The translations under genes and the position numbers were made by a program. Below are positions 5,562 through 13,346 of a stretch of DNA of 16,651 bases, piece after piece. The DNA is from Paracoccaceae bacterium (GTDB lineage: Bacteria > Pseudomonadota > Alphaproteobacteria > Rhodobacterales > Rhodobacteraceae): assembly GCA_027069385.1 (NCBI GenBank), contig JALXER010000046.1, positions 10,975 to 27,625 on the forward strand, read 5' to 3'. The notes beneath the pieces are model-generated. The model was not told where the DNA came from. It made no database searches and worked only from the letters and a program-made list of their open reading frames with translations. The stretch's first letter is position 1. Every line of letters starts with the position of its first letter.

Positions 5562-6437
5562 TCAGGGCAGAATGCCGGCGAGTTCCATGGCGGTCCGGAT
5601 CTGCGCCTTGGTGCTGTCGAGCAGGCCGGTCAGCGGGCGGCGGACGTCTTCTTCGCATTTCCCCAGCAGCGACAGCGCGTATTTGGCACCGGCAACACCG
5701 GGTTCAACGAACAGCGCCCGATGCAACGGCAACAGTTTGTCCTGAATTTCCAGCGCACCGGCATAGTCGCCTTTCAGCGTCATTGCCTGAAACCGCGCAC
5801 AAAGCGCGGGGGCTACGTTGGCGGTCACAGAGATACACCCCACCCCGCCATGGGCATTGAACCCGAGCGCACTGGCATCCTCGCCCGAAAGCTGCACAAA
5901 ATCCGGCCCGCATGCAGCGCGCTGGTCCGAGACGCGGCTAACGTCGCCGGTGGCGTCTTTCACCCCGACAATACGCGGCAGCCGCGCCAGATGCCCCATA
6001 GTTTCCGGGCTCATATCGATGATTGAGCGGCCCGGGATATTATAGATGATAATCGGAATATCCGAAGCATCGTGGATCGATTCGAAATGCGCAATCAACC
6101 CGCGTTGGGTGGGTTTGTTGTAATAGGGCGTCACCACAAGCGCCGCATCGGCACCGACCTCTTGCGCGAATTGCGTCAGGCTGGTGGCCTCGCGGGTGCT
6201 GTTAGAACCCGCACCGGCAATCACCGGCACGCGACCGGCAGCGGTTTCTACGCAGATCTGCACCACCTCGCGGTGTTCCTGATGGCTGAGCGTCGGCGTT
6301 TCGCCGGTCGTGCCCACCGGCACAACGGCCTTGCTGCCTTGCTCTATCTGCCATTCGACCAGCGCCCTAAGCGCCTTCTTGTCCACATTGCCACCGGAAA
6401 AGGGTGTGACGAGCGCCGGGATGGATCCTTGGAACAT
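5562..6437 (-). CDS. dapA: 4-hydroxy-tetrahydrodipicolinate synthase DapA
   Basis: 291 aa, full length. DapA condenses pyruvate with aspartate semialdehyde, the first committed step to diaminopimelate and lysine, in the cytoplasm as a TIM-barrel tetramer. Active-site residues are visible: T43-T44 in VGTTGETPTL, Y106 in TPYYNKPTQ, Y132 and R137 in IYNIPGRS, and the Schiff-base K160 in VGVKDATGD. The start ATG at 6437 has GGAGG 5 nt upstream. It diverges from the lytic transglycosylase gene over 143 nt, and smpB lies further downstream in the same direction. The enzyme supplies the diaminopimelate used in the wall that the divergent transglycosylase cuts; this link is contextual only. Confidence 0.97.
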   Translation of the reverse strand: MFQGSIPALVTPFSGGNVDKKALRALVEWQIEQGSKAVVPVGTTGETPTLSHQEHREVVQICVETAAGRVPVIAGAGSNSTREATSLTQFAQEVGADAALVVTPYYNKPTQRGLIAHFESIHDASDIPIIIYNIPGRSIIDMSPETMGHLARLPRIVGVKDATGDVSRVSDQRAACGPDFVQLSGEDASALGFNAHGGVGCISVTANVAPALCARFQAMTLKGDYAGALEIQDKLLPLHRALFVEPGVAGAKYALSLLGKCEEDVRRPLTGLLDSTKAQIRTAMELAGILP

Positions 6438-6580
6438 GATTGCCTCCGCAATGTGGTTGAATGGTGCCGGTATTCGGGCGGGGCGAACCTAACCAGAAAC
6501 CCGCCTATTCGCAAGCACGAGGAGGCGACAAAGGCAAAAGACTGTGTTAGCTTGCCCGAAAAACAGGTATTGAGGCAAAA

Positions 6581-8521
6581 ATGAAGGGTTTTCGCGCAGT
6601 TTTTGCGGGTTTTCTGCTGTTTTGGGTGTCGGTTGCGCAGGCGCAAACCGCCCAGCAGGACGGGGCGTTGCTGAAATCGGTACTGGCCGCGGTTCAAACG
6701 CAGGACTGGGAACGGGCGCAACAGGTCGCGGCGGATATCTCGGACCCGGTCGCGGTTACCGTGGTCACATGGTTCCGCCTGCGCGCCGGTAACGGTGATT
6801 TTGCAAAATTCGAGGCCTTTTTGCACGACCATGCCGACTGGCCGGGCCTGAAACGCATGCGTCGGGTGGCCGAGCAGTTTATCGATGCGTCGGTGTCGCC
6901 CGAACGGGTGCTGTCCTTCTTTGCCAGCCAACCGCCGCAAACCGGGCTGGGCGTGTTGCAATACGCGCGCGCCTTGCGGGCGCAGGATCAGGGCGACGCA
7001 GCCGATGCGGCCATTGTTGCAGCGTGGCAGGGCATGGCCCTTACCGGGGCCGAGCGCGATATGTTCAGGCAAATCTACCCCGACCTGCTGGCCCCGCACC
7101 ACGCCGAGCGGCTCGACTGGTTGTTATGGGAAGGCAAGCTGAACGAGGCCCGATCAATGTTGGATCTGGTCGAGGACGGGATGCAGACCCTTGCCAAGGC
7201 GCGTATCGGCTTGCAAAGCGATGCGCGCGGCGTCGATATCCTGATCGCGGCGGTGCCCGATGCCTTTGCCGATGATGGCGGCCTTGCCTATGACCGCTTT
7301 CAGTGGCGGATCAAAAAGGGGCTGTGGGACAGTGCGCAGGAGCTTATTCTGTCGCGCAGCAGCAACATGGGTCGGCCCGAGTACTGGGCCAACCGGCGCC
7401 GAACCTTTGCGCGGCGTGCCATGCGGCTGGGTGATCTTGATGCGGCCTATGAACTGGCCAGCCATCATGGTCTGACCGAGGGCAGCGACTATGCCGATCT
7501 GGAATGGTTCGCCGGATTTGTGGCGCTGCGTAAACAGAATGACCCCGCCCGCGCCTTGCCGCATTTCCTGAACCATCGCAACGCGGTGCGCTCGCCCATC
7601 AGTCTGGGTCGGGCGGGGTACTGGATCGGGCAGACCTATGCGGCGCTGAATGATGCAGAGGCAAGCGCGACCGCCTATCGGCTCGGGGCCGATTTCCAGA
7701 CCAGCTTTTACGGGCAACTGGCCGCTGTGGCGGGCGGGTTTGAGGCGGACCCGCGTCTGGTTGGCAGCGCCTTTCCGCCCGACTGGACCACGGCGCATTT
7801 CCTGCGCCATGACAGCGTGCGGGCCGGGACGCTGTTCTATTTTGCCGGCGATTCCGGTCTGGCCCGCTGGTATCTGACCCACGAGGCAGGGATGCTGTCT
7901 GCATCCGATCAGGCGGCGCTGGGGCAGTTGGCGCTGGATCTGGACCTGCCGCATATTGCGCTGAAGATCGCCAAGATCGCGGCGCAGGATGGCACGGTCT
8001 TGCCCGATTCCTATTATCCGGTAACCCGGTTGGCCACGCTGGCCGAAGCGGTGGAACCGGCCCTTGCCATGGCGATTGCACGTCAGGAATCCGAACTGAA
8101 CCCCTCTGTTCGCAGTCCGGTGGGTGCGCTGGGTTTGATGCAGGTGATGCCGGCAACCGCGCGCAGAGTGGCAAAGACGCTGGATATTGCCTATTCCCAA
8201 CACCGGTTGGCCAATGACTGGGCCTATAATGCACAGATCGGCACCGCCTATCTGGCGCAGATGCTGGAGCGCTATAACGGCTCGGTACTGCTGGCCGCGG
8301 CGGCGTATAATGCCGGCCCGAACCGGGTCGATCGCTGGATGACCGATTACGGCGACCCGCGCAAACCCGATGTGAATGCGGTGGACTGGATCGAAACCAT
8401 CCCGTTTCGTGAAACCCGCAACTATGTGATGCGGGTGCTGGAAAGCCAGTACGTCTATCGGAATCGTATCAGCGGCGAAATACAGCCTCTGTCTTTGGCT
8501 GCTGATCTGGGGCTGGACTAG
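6581..8521 (+). CDS. Soluble lytic murein transglycosylase (Slt70-like)
   Basis: 646 aa. An N-terminal signal peptide (MKGFRAVFAGFLLFWVSVAQA, cleavage after AQA at about residue 21) sends it to the periplasm. Residues 25-470 form an Ala-rich helical superhelix as in Slt70. Residues about 485-625 form the catalytic SLT (GH23) domain: the acid Glu503 in IARQESELNP, then ALGLMQVMPATA, AAAAYNAGPNRVDRW, and IPFRETRNYV. It cleaves the MurNAc-GlcNAc bond of peptidoglycan, leaving 1,6-anhydro ends. The ATG at 6581 has TGAGG 5 nt before it. It is transcribed away from dapA and converges on recQ through the inverted-repeat element at 8559-8817. Length is near that of E. coli Slt (645 aa). Confidence 0.95.
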   Translation: MKGFRAVFAGFLLFWVSVAQAQTAQQDGALLKSVLAAVQTQDWERAQQVAADISDPVAVTVVTWFRLRAGNGDFAKFEAFLHDHADWPGLKRMRRVAEQFIDASVSPERVLSFFASQPPQTGLGVLQYARALRAQDQGDAADAAIVAAWQGMALTGAERDMFRQIYPDLLAPHHAERLDWLLWEGKLNEARSMLDLVEDGMQTLAKARIGLQSDARGVDILIAAVPDAFADDGGLAYDRFQWRIKKGLWDSAQELILSRSSNMGRPEYWANRRRTFARRAMRLGDLDAAYELASHHGLTEGSDYADLEWFAGFVALRKQNDPARALPHFLNHRNAVRSPISLGRAGYWIGQTYAALNDAEASATAYRLGADFQTSFYGQLAAVAGGFEADPRLVGSAFPPDWTTAHFLRHDSVRAGTLFYFAGDSGLARWYLTHEAGMLSASDQAALGQLALDLDLPHIALKIAKIAAQDGTVLPDSYYPVTRLATLAEAVEPALAMAIARQESELNPSVRSPVGALGLMQVMPATARRVAKTLDIAYSQHRLANDWAYNAQIGTAYLAQMLERYNGSVLLAAAAYNAGPNRVDRWMTDYGDPRKPDVNAVDWIETIPFRETRNYVMRVLESQYVYRNRISGEIQPLSLAADLGLD

Positions 8522-8558
8522 TCGGGCAATAAACCTGTCGGGCGTTCCGCGAGGGGGT

Positions 8559-8817
8559 GCGTTTTGAAACAAGTTTCAAAACGCGTTGCGACACCATGGC
8601 CTCACTTCGTTCGGTGGGCAGGGGGGCCACAGCCCCCCTCGCGCATGAATGCGCGTACCCCCCGGTGGTGCGAAGTGAAGCCCCTTTTGCCAGAATGGCA
8701 AAAACCCATATTTGGCACAGCGTTCGCAGATCCGGGTGCTGCCCGTCGTGTGGCTCCAGAACCGAACGCAGTGAGGCCATGGTGTCGCAACCGCCTTTGA
8801 AGCTTGCTTCAAAGGCG
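8559..8817. repeat. Structured inverted-repeat element between slt and recQ
   Basis: The gene-free stretch 8522-8834 (313 bases) is nearly filled by this element. Left end: a hairpin with arms GCGTTTTGAAAC (8559-8570) and GTTTCAAAACGC (8573-8584) around AA, then a 31-nt segment (8585-8615). Right end: the same 31-nt segment inverted (8761-8791, 30 of 31 matching), then a hairpin with arms CGCCTTTGAAGC (8792-8803) and GCTTCAAAGGCG (8806-8817) around TT. The two hairpins differ only at five base pairs, and each change is compensated on the other strand of the stem. The 145-bp interior has further hairpins at 8621-8638, 8641-8654 and 8685-8703. No protein is supported inside. It could act as a two-way terminator or be a MITE-like repeat. 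Confidence 0.8.
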
Positions 8818-8834
8818 ACCGCCGTCTTGGGGAT

Positions 8835-10922
8835 TCAGGCTTTATCGGTATCGCTGTGCAGTATTTCGAGGAACACCTCGCCGAAGCGTTCCAGTTTTTG
8901 TGGGCCCATGCCTTGGATGCGTTCCATGGCCAGCAGGGTGTCGGGGCGGGTTTCGGCCAGTTTGGCAAGGGTGCTGTTCGTGCAGCAAAGATAGGGCTGC
9001 AACCCGTTTTCCCCGCGGGCCAGATCGACCTGCGCCGCCTGCAGCCGGTCAAACAGCCTGCCGCCGGTTCGCCCTGCCAGTTTGCGCCGTGCCGGATGCA
9101 TTTCCTGCACCGGCGCCCCGGTGATTACCTCTAGAAACAGCGCGCCATAGTTTTGCAGTTTCTTGGCCCCGACCCCGCCAATCTTGGCAAATTCATCCAG
9201 CGTGCGCGGGGCCTTGGCGGCCATTTCGGCCAGCGTTTTATCGTTAAAGATAATGTAGGGCGGCACCTGGGCTTCGGTGGCGAGGGTCGCGCGCAAGGAT
9301 CGCAGCGCACTGAACAGGGCTTCGTTTTCCTCGTCCACCAGCGCGGCGGGGGCCTGATATTGCGGCCGGCTTGCCGCCTTTTTGATGGTATCGCGGCGCA
9401 GCTCGATTTTTTCTTCGCCGCGCAGAATGGCGCGGGCGGTTTCGCGCATCCGGAACGCGCCGTAGCGTTCCATGTCGGGGCGGATCAGGTCGCGCCCCAT
9501 CATCTGGCGGTAGATCGCCATCCATGCGTTGCGCGAATACTCGCGACCGGCCCCGAAGGTGGGCAGTCGGTCATGGCGGCGTTGGCGCACCTTGGGGGTG
9601 TCGTTGCCGGTCAGGATATCGATCAGATGCCCCGCGCCAAACCGTTCGTCGGTGCGCAGCATCGCCGACAGGGCCTTGCGCACCGCCGTGGTGCCGTCAA
9701 AGATCTCGGGCGGGTTTTTGCAGGTGTCGCAATTGCCGCACGGCTCGGCCAGGGTTTCGCCAAAATAGGCCAGCAGGATCTGGCGGCGACACCCGAGCGC
9801 CTCGGCCAGCCCGAGCAGCGCGTTCAGCCGCCCGTGGTCCATTTCTTTGCGCGAAGTCGGGGCTTGCCCCTCGTCGATCTGGGCGCGGCGCAGGCGAATA
9901 TCGTCGGCCCCGTAAAGCGTCAGCGTATCGGCGGGCGCACCATCGCGACCGGCGCGGCCGATTTCCTGATAATAGCTTTCGACCGATTTGGGCAGGTCGG
10001 CATGGATGACAAAACGGATGTCGGGCTTGTCCACCCCCATGCCAAAGGCGATGGTCGCGCACATCACCAGCCCTTGCGCATTCTTGAACGCGGCCTCGGC
10101 GTCGCGGCGCAGTTCGGGGTTCAGACCCGCGTGATAGGCTAGGGCGTTGTGCCCCTCGGCACGCAACGCCTGCGCCAGTTGCTCGGTCTTGTTGCGTGTC
10201 GAGCAATAAACGATTCCGGGCTGACCCTTGCGGGCTGCGACAAATGCAAGCACCTGTTTGCGTGGAACGGCCTTGGGCTCGAATGCCAGCGACAGGTTGG
10301 GGCGGTCGAATCCGCCCAGAAAAACCTCGGGGGGCGGGCCGGGAAACAGTTTCTTGACAATCTCGGCACGGGTTTCCAGATCGGCGGTCGCGGTCAGGGC
10401 GATGGTCTGCACATTGTTCAGGCGCTCGCGCAGGGCCCCGATCTTCAGATAGTCGGGCCGGAAATCATGGCCCCACTGCGAGACACAATGGGCCTCGTCC
10501 ACCGCCAAAAGCTGCACGTTGATCCGGCTTAGCAGGTCAATCGTGCCCATATTGGCCAGCCGCTCGGGCGCCATATAGAGCAGCTTTAGCGCGCCCGAAT
10601 CGAGCGCATCGAACACCGCGTCGGTTTCGTGGGTGGTGTTGCCCGAAGTCAGCGCCCCGCAAGCAACCCCGGCGGCAGACAGGCTGGCCACCTGGTCGCG
10701 CATCAGGGCAATCAGCGGAGAAACCACCACCGTTACCCCGTCACGCAGCAGCGCAGGCAGTTGAAAACAAAGCGATTTACCGCCACCTGTGGGCATGATT
10801 GCCAGTACATCGCGGCCCTGATTGACCGCGTCAATGATCGGTTCCTGACCGGGGCGGAACCGGTCGAAACCAAACACAGATTGCAAAAGGTCGGATGAAC
10901 CGGACACCCTAGCTGTCGTCAT
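8835..10922 (-). CDS. recQ: ATP-dependent DNA helicase RecQ with two HRDC domains
   Basis: 695 aa. It unwinds DNA 3' to 5' in recombination and fork repair. Order of parts: QxxFRPGQ-like motif 0 (FGFDRFRPGQEPII, 17-30), Walker A MPTGGGKS (K49), DEAH 142-145 followed by the aromatic-rich loop CVSQWGHDFRPDY, motif VI QEIGRAGRDG (319-328), RQC zinc site C378, C395, C398 and C401, winged helix (about 405-515), HRDC1 (about 532-601) and HRDC2 (about 620-688). E. coli RecQ is about 610 aa with one HRDC; the second HRDC explains the extra length. The ATG at 10922 overlaps the end of the FYDLN_acid gene by 14 nt, and AAGGA lies very close to the start, so coupling is likely. Confidence 0.96.
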   Translation of the reverse strand: MTTARVSGSSDLLQSVFGFDRFRPGQEPIIDAVNQGRDVLAIMPTGGGKSLCFQLPALLRDGVTVVVSPLIALMRDQVASLSAAGVACGALTSGNTTHETDAVFDALDSGALKLLYMAPERLANMGTIDLLSRINVQLLAVDEAHCVSQWGHDFRPDYLKIGALRERLNNVQTIALTATADLETRAEIVKKLFPGPPPEVFLGGFDRPNLSLAFEPKAVPRKQVLAFVAARKGQPGIVYCSTRNKTEQLAQALRAEGHNALAYHAGLNPELRRDAEAAFKNAQGLVMCATIAFGMGVDKPDIRFVIHADLPKSVESYYQEIGRAGRDGAPADTLTLYGADDIRLRRAQIDEGQAPTSRKEMDHGRLNALLGLAEALGCRRQILLAYFGETLAEPCGNCDTCKNPPEIFDGTTAVRKALSAMLRTDERFGAGHLIDILTGNDTPKVRQRRHDRLPTFGAGREYSRNAWMAIYRQMMGRDLIRPDMERYGAFRMRETARAILRGEEKIELRRDTIKKAASRPQYQAPAALVDEENEALFSALRSLRATLATEAQVPPYIIFNDKTLAEMAAKAPRTLDEFAKIGGVGAKKLQNYGALFLEVITGAPVQEMHPARRKLAGRTGGRLFDRLQAAQVDLARGENGLQPYLCCTNSTLAKLAETRPDTLLAMERIQGMGPQKLERFGEVFLEILHSDTDKA

Positions 10923-11229
10923 CTTCCTTGGCGACGTCGGCTATTTCTTCCAGATTGACGGTGTCATCATCGTCGTCGTCGAGCAGATCATCCGCAGCGG
11001 CGACAACCACATCGTCGTCATCATCCAGAACAACCTCGGCATCATCGACCTGCGCTTCATCAGGCTTGGCCTTGTCTTGCGCAACCCGGCTTTTGCCGTT
11101 GTCGGTCAGGCTTTCAAGGCTGAACTCTGCGCCGCAGGACGGGCAGGTCATCGGGTCATTCTGCAAATCGTAAAACCGGACCGAACATTTCGGACAGGCG
11201 CGTTTAACGCCCCATTCTTCTTTGGCCAT
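10909..11229 (-). CDS. FYDLN_acid domain protein (TIGR02300 type), unknown function
   Basis: 106 aa from ATG 11229. A longer frame from 11277 adds residues with no family match; the family begins MAKEEWG-x-KR, so 11229 is preferred, with GAGGG upstream. The N-terminal zinc ribbon has C12-x-x-C15 and C29-x-x-C32 around the family signature VRFYDLQNDP (17-26), which gives FYDLN its name. Residues from about 57 onward form a highly acidic tail with long Asp runs. The family is known from alphaproteobacteria and has no established role. The ribbon plus acidic tail suggests binding to a basic protein or nucleoprotein partner (inference). Its stop overlaps the recQ start by 14 nt, so the two are expressed together. 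It diverges from phaZ across 161 nt with no clear promoter motif. Confidence 0.88.
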   Translation of the reverse strand: MAKEEWGVKRACPKCSVRFYDLQNDPMTCPSCGAEFSLESLTDNGKSRVAQDKAKPDEAQVDDAEVVLDDDDDVVVAAADDLLDDDDDDTVNLEEIADVAKEDDDS

Positions 11230-11390
11230 TCCATGCCCTCGTATTTCAAAAAATTTCGCTTCAGGGTCAGTTCGCACAAGCGCCCCTGTTTGTCAAAGGC
11301 TTTGATGGCCCGGAGCCATGTTGCAGGTGCGAAATCTGCTTGATGCAGCGCAAGATGATCGCTAGGCTGACGCAAACCCAAGGGGGATTG

Positions 11391-12629
11391 ATGCTCTATC
11401 ACGCTTATGAAATGACCCATGCCATGGTGGCCCCGATGCGCATTGCCGCACAACTGGGCCAGCAGATGCTGAACAACCAGACCAATCCGCTGGTAAACAG
11501 CTATGGCGCGCGGGTATCCAGCGCGGGGTTAGAGATGTTCATCAACGCCACACGACGCTATGCCAAGCCCGAATTTGGCCTAAGCAGCACGGTGATTGAC
11601 GGGCAGGATGTGCCGGTGGTCGAGGAAATTACCCAGGCGCTGCCGTTTTGCAACCTGCTGCATTTCAGGCGCGACACCACGCGACAGGATCCGAAGGTGC
11701 TGATCATCGCGCCCATGTCGGGCCATTATGCTACCTTGCTGCGCGGGACGGTGGCGCAAATGCTGCCCGAACACGATGTCTATATCACCGACTGGGTTGA
11801 TGCGCGCGATGTGCCGGTGGCCTCGGGCGGGTTTGATCTGGATGACTATACCGACTATCTGGTTGAATTCTGCCGGACCCTTGGCGCGGATGGCCAGCGC
11901 GCCGCGGTGATTGCCGTGTGCCAGCCCGGCGTGCCGATGATGGTCGCCGCGTCACTGATGGCGCAGGATAACGACCCGGCGCGACCGGCGTCGATTACCT
12001 TGATGGGGTCTCCGATCGATACCGCCAAAGACCCGCAGCAGCCTAACGAACTGGCCTCCAGCCGGCCGCTTTCGTGGTTCAGGAACAATGTGATTGTATC
12101 GGTGCCGTGGCCAAATGCGGGGTTTATGCGCAAGGTGTATCCGGGCTTTTTGCAACTGTCCGGCTTTATGTCGATGAATGCCGAAAAGCACGTCGATGCG
12201 CACAAGGCACAATTCAAGAACCTGATTGCCGGCGATGGCGACAGCACCGAGGCGCACCGGCGGTTCTATGACGAATACATGGCGGTGATGGACCTGACGG
12301 CCGAATACTATTTGCAAACCATCGAACGGGTGTTCCAGAAACGCTTGCTGGCCGTTGGCCAGTACCGCTATCGCGACCGGCCCGTTGACCCTGCAGCCAT
12401 TACCGACATCGCCCTGATGACCGTCGAGGGCGAAAGAGATGACATCACCGGACGCGGCCAGACCGCCGCCGCGCATGATCTGGTTTCGACCCCTGCCGAG
12501 ATGCGTCAGCACTATCTGCAAAGCGGAGTCGGCCATTACGGGGTGTTCAACGGCTCGCGGTGGCGGGCGCATATCCAGCCCCGTATCGCGGCGTTTATTG
12601 CCGCTGCGCGGGCAGGGGCCGACGGTTGA
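11391..12629 (+). CDS. phaZ: Intracellular polyhydroxyalkanoate depolymerase PhaZ
   Basis: 412 aa from ATG 11391, with AGGGGG 5 nt upstream; an in-frame TTG at 11340 has no such site, and the family starts MLY-x-x-YE. It hydrolyses stored poly(3-hydroxybutyrate) granules in the cytoplasm. The alpha/beta-hydrolase nucleophile is Cys177 in VIAVCQPGVPMM, the Cys-containing lipase-like box of short-chain intracellular PhaZ enzymes, in place of the usual Ser. The probable acid is in TVEGERDDITG (near residue 345), and the His is in GVGHYGVFNGSRW (near 384). The C-terminus matches the family length (about 400-420 aa). No phaC is adjacent in the window. The stop abuts the start of the metallopeptidase gene. 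No signal peptide is present, as expected for this class. Confidence 0.93.
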   Translation: MLYHAYEMTHAMVAPMRIAAQLGQQMLNNQTNPLVNSYGARVSSAGLEMFINATRRYAKPEFGLSSTVIDGQDVPVVEEITQALPFCNLLHFRRDTTRQDPKVLIIAPMSGHYATLLRGTVAQMLPEHDVYITDWVDARDVPVASGGFDLDDYTDYLVEFCRTLGADGQRAAVIAVCQPGVPMMVAASLMAQDNDPARPASITLMGSPIDTAKDPQQPNELASSRPLSWFRNNVIVSVPWPNAGFMRKVYPGFLQLSGFMSMNAEKHVDAHKAQFKNLIAGDGDSTEAHRRFYDEYMAVMDLTAEYYLQTIERVFQKRLLAVGQYRYRDRPVDPAAITDIALMTVEGERDDITGRGQTAAAHDLVSTPAEMRQHYLQSGVGHYGVFNGSRWRAHIQPRIAAFIAAARAGADG

Positions 12630-13316
12630 ATGCTGTTTGTCGGATCGCCGCCCATTCCGGTGCAATTGCGCAAGAACAAGCGGGCGCGCCGGCTGACCTT
12701 GCGGGTTTCGAGCGTTGACGGGGCGGTAACGCTGACCATGCCGGTGCGTACCTCCAAGCGGGTAGCGCGGCGGTTTCTGGAGGGGCAAGAGGGCTGGATT
12801 CGCCAGCGGCTGGCCGCAACCCCGACCCGTATCGTGGTACAGCCCGGAATGGAACTGGTCGTGCAGGGGGAAAGCCTGCGCCTTAGCACGCACGGGCGTG
12901 CGCGCGTGGTGCTGGTGCCCGGTGCGTTGCTGGTTCCGGCGGGCAAGCATCCGGGTACGGCGGTCGAGGCGTTTCTGAAGCGCCGGTTGCGGGCGGAAAT
13001 CATCGAAATGGTGGCGCATTACGCGGCAAAGCTGGGGCGGCCGCATGGGCGGATCAGCCTGCGCGATCCGCGCTCGCGCTGGGGGTCGTGTTCGTCGCAT
13101 GGCGGGTTGATGTTTTCGTGGCGGCTGATTCTGGCACCGCAAAAGGTGCTGGAATATGTGGTGGTGCACGAGGTGGCACATCTGGTACATATGAACCATT
13201 CGGAGGCATTCTGGCAGGTGGTGGCAGACCTGATGCCCGATTATAACGGGGCTCGGCAATGGTTGCGTGATCACGGCACCGCGCTGCACCGGTTCGATTT
13301 CAAAACAGGGGCTTGA
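12630..13316 (+). CDS. YgjP/SprT-like (DUF45) zinc metallopeptidase
   Basis: 228 aa, starting on the base after the phaZ stop (zero spacing), so probably translated by coupling from phaZ; no good own Shine-Dalgarno is seen. The family core is complete: RSRWGSCSS (148-156), LMFSWRLILAP (160-170), then YVVVHEVAHLVHMNHSEAFW with zinc ligands H180 and H184, catalytic E181 and probable third ligand H190, and MPDYNGARQWLRDHG at the end. The N-terminal half is a beta-rich region of the same family. The M48-like annotation commonly given reflects the HExxH. Physiological substrate is unknown; relatives include proteases acting on DNA-protein crosslinks, but that role is not shown for this branch. Confidence 0.9.
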   Translation: MLFVGSPPIPVQLRKNKRARRLTLRVSSVDGAVTLTMPVRTSKRVARRFLEGQEGWIRQRLAATPTRIVVQPGMELVVQGESLRLSTHGRARVVLVPGALLVPAGKHPGTAVEAFLKRRLRAEIIEMVAHYAAKLGRPHGRISLRDPRSRWGSCSSHGGLMFSWRLILAPQKVLEYVVVHEVAHLVHMNHSEAFWQVVADLMPDYNGARQWLRDHGTALHRFDFKTGA

Positions 13317-13327
13317 CGTCGCTTGGT

Positions 13328-13341
13328 TTTGTGATCACAAA
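13328..13341. promoter_or_regulatory. Perfect 14-bp palindrome, candidate GntR autoregulatory operator
   Basis: TTTGTGATCACAAA is a perfect palindrome ending 5 nt before the ATG of the GntR gene. A TTGACG (13313-13318) overlaps the preceding stop and could be a -35, which would place the palindrome over the -10 region. The site also fills the place where a ribosome binding site would be. FCD-type GntR proteins often bind short palindromes of the form TTGT-N-ACAA. The contiguous TGTGATCACA lacks the 6-nt spacer of a CRP site. Confidence 0.6.
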
Positions 13342-13346
13342 TAGCC

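Noticed and set aside
7154..8572. Minus-strand open frame (472 codons) opposite the lytic transglycosylase
   Set aside because: Shadow of a gene with signal peptide and catalytic motifs; the translation looks like complement-coded low-complexity Gln/Arg/His sequence.
8576..8834. Open frames on both strands inside the slt-recQ element
   Set aside because: Their translations simply follow the hairpins and inverted ends; frames exist in several phases, with no start context.
9153..10142. Plus-strand open frame (329 codons) opposite recQ
   Set aside because: It overlaps the well-supported recQ helicase region completely; no recognisable domain and no RBS.
11336..11348. CTGC-N5-GCAG upstream of phaZ as a PhaR repressor site
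   Set aside because: The PhaR sites I recall have a 3-4 nt spacer; here it is 5, only one copy is seen, and short TGC motifs are frequent by chance.
11952..13289. Minus-strand open frame (445 codons) opposite phaZ and the metallopeptidase gene
   Set aside because: It spans two unrelated real genes on the other strand, with no family motif.
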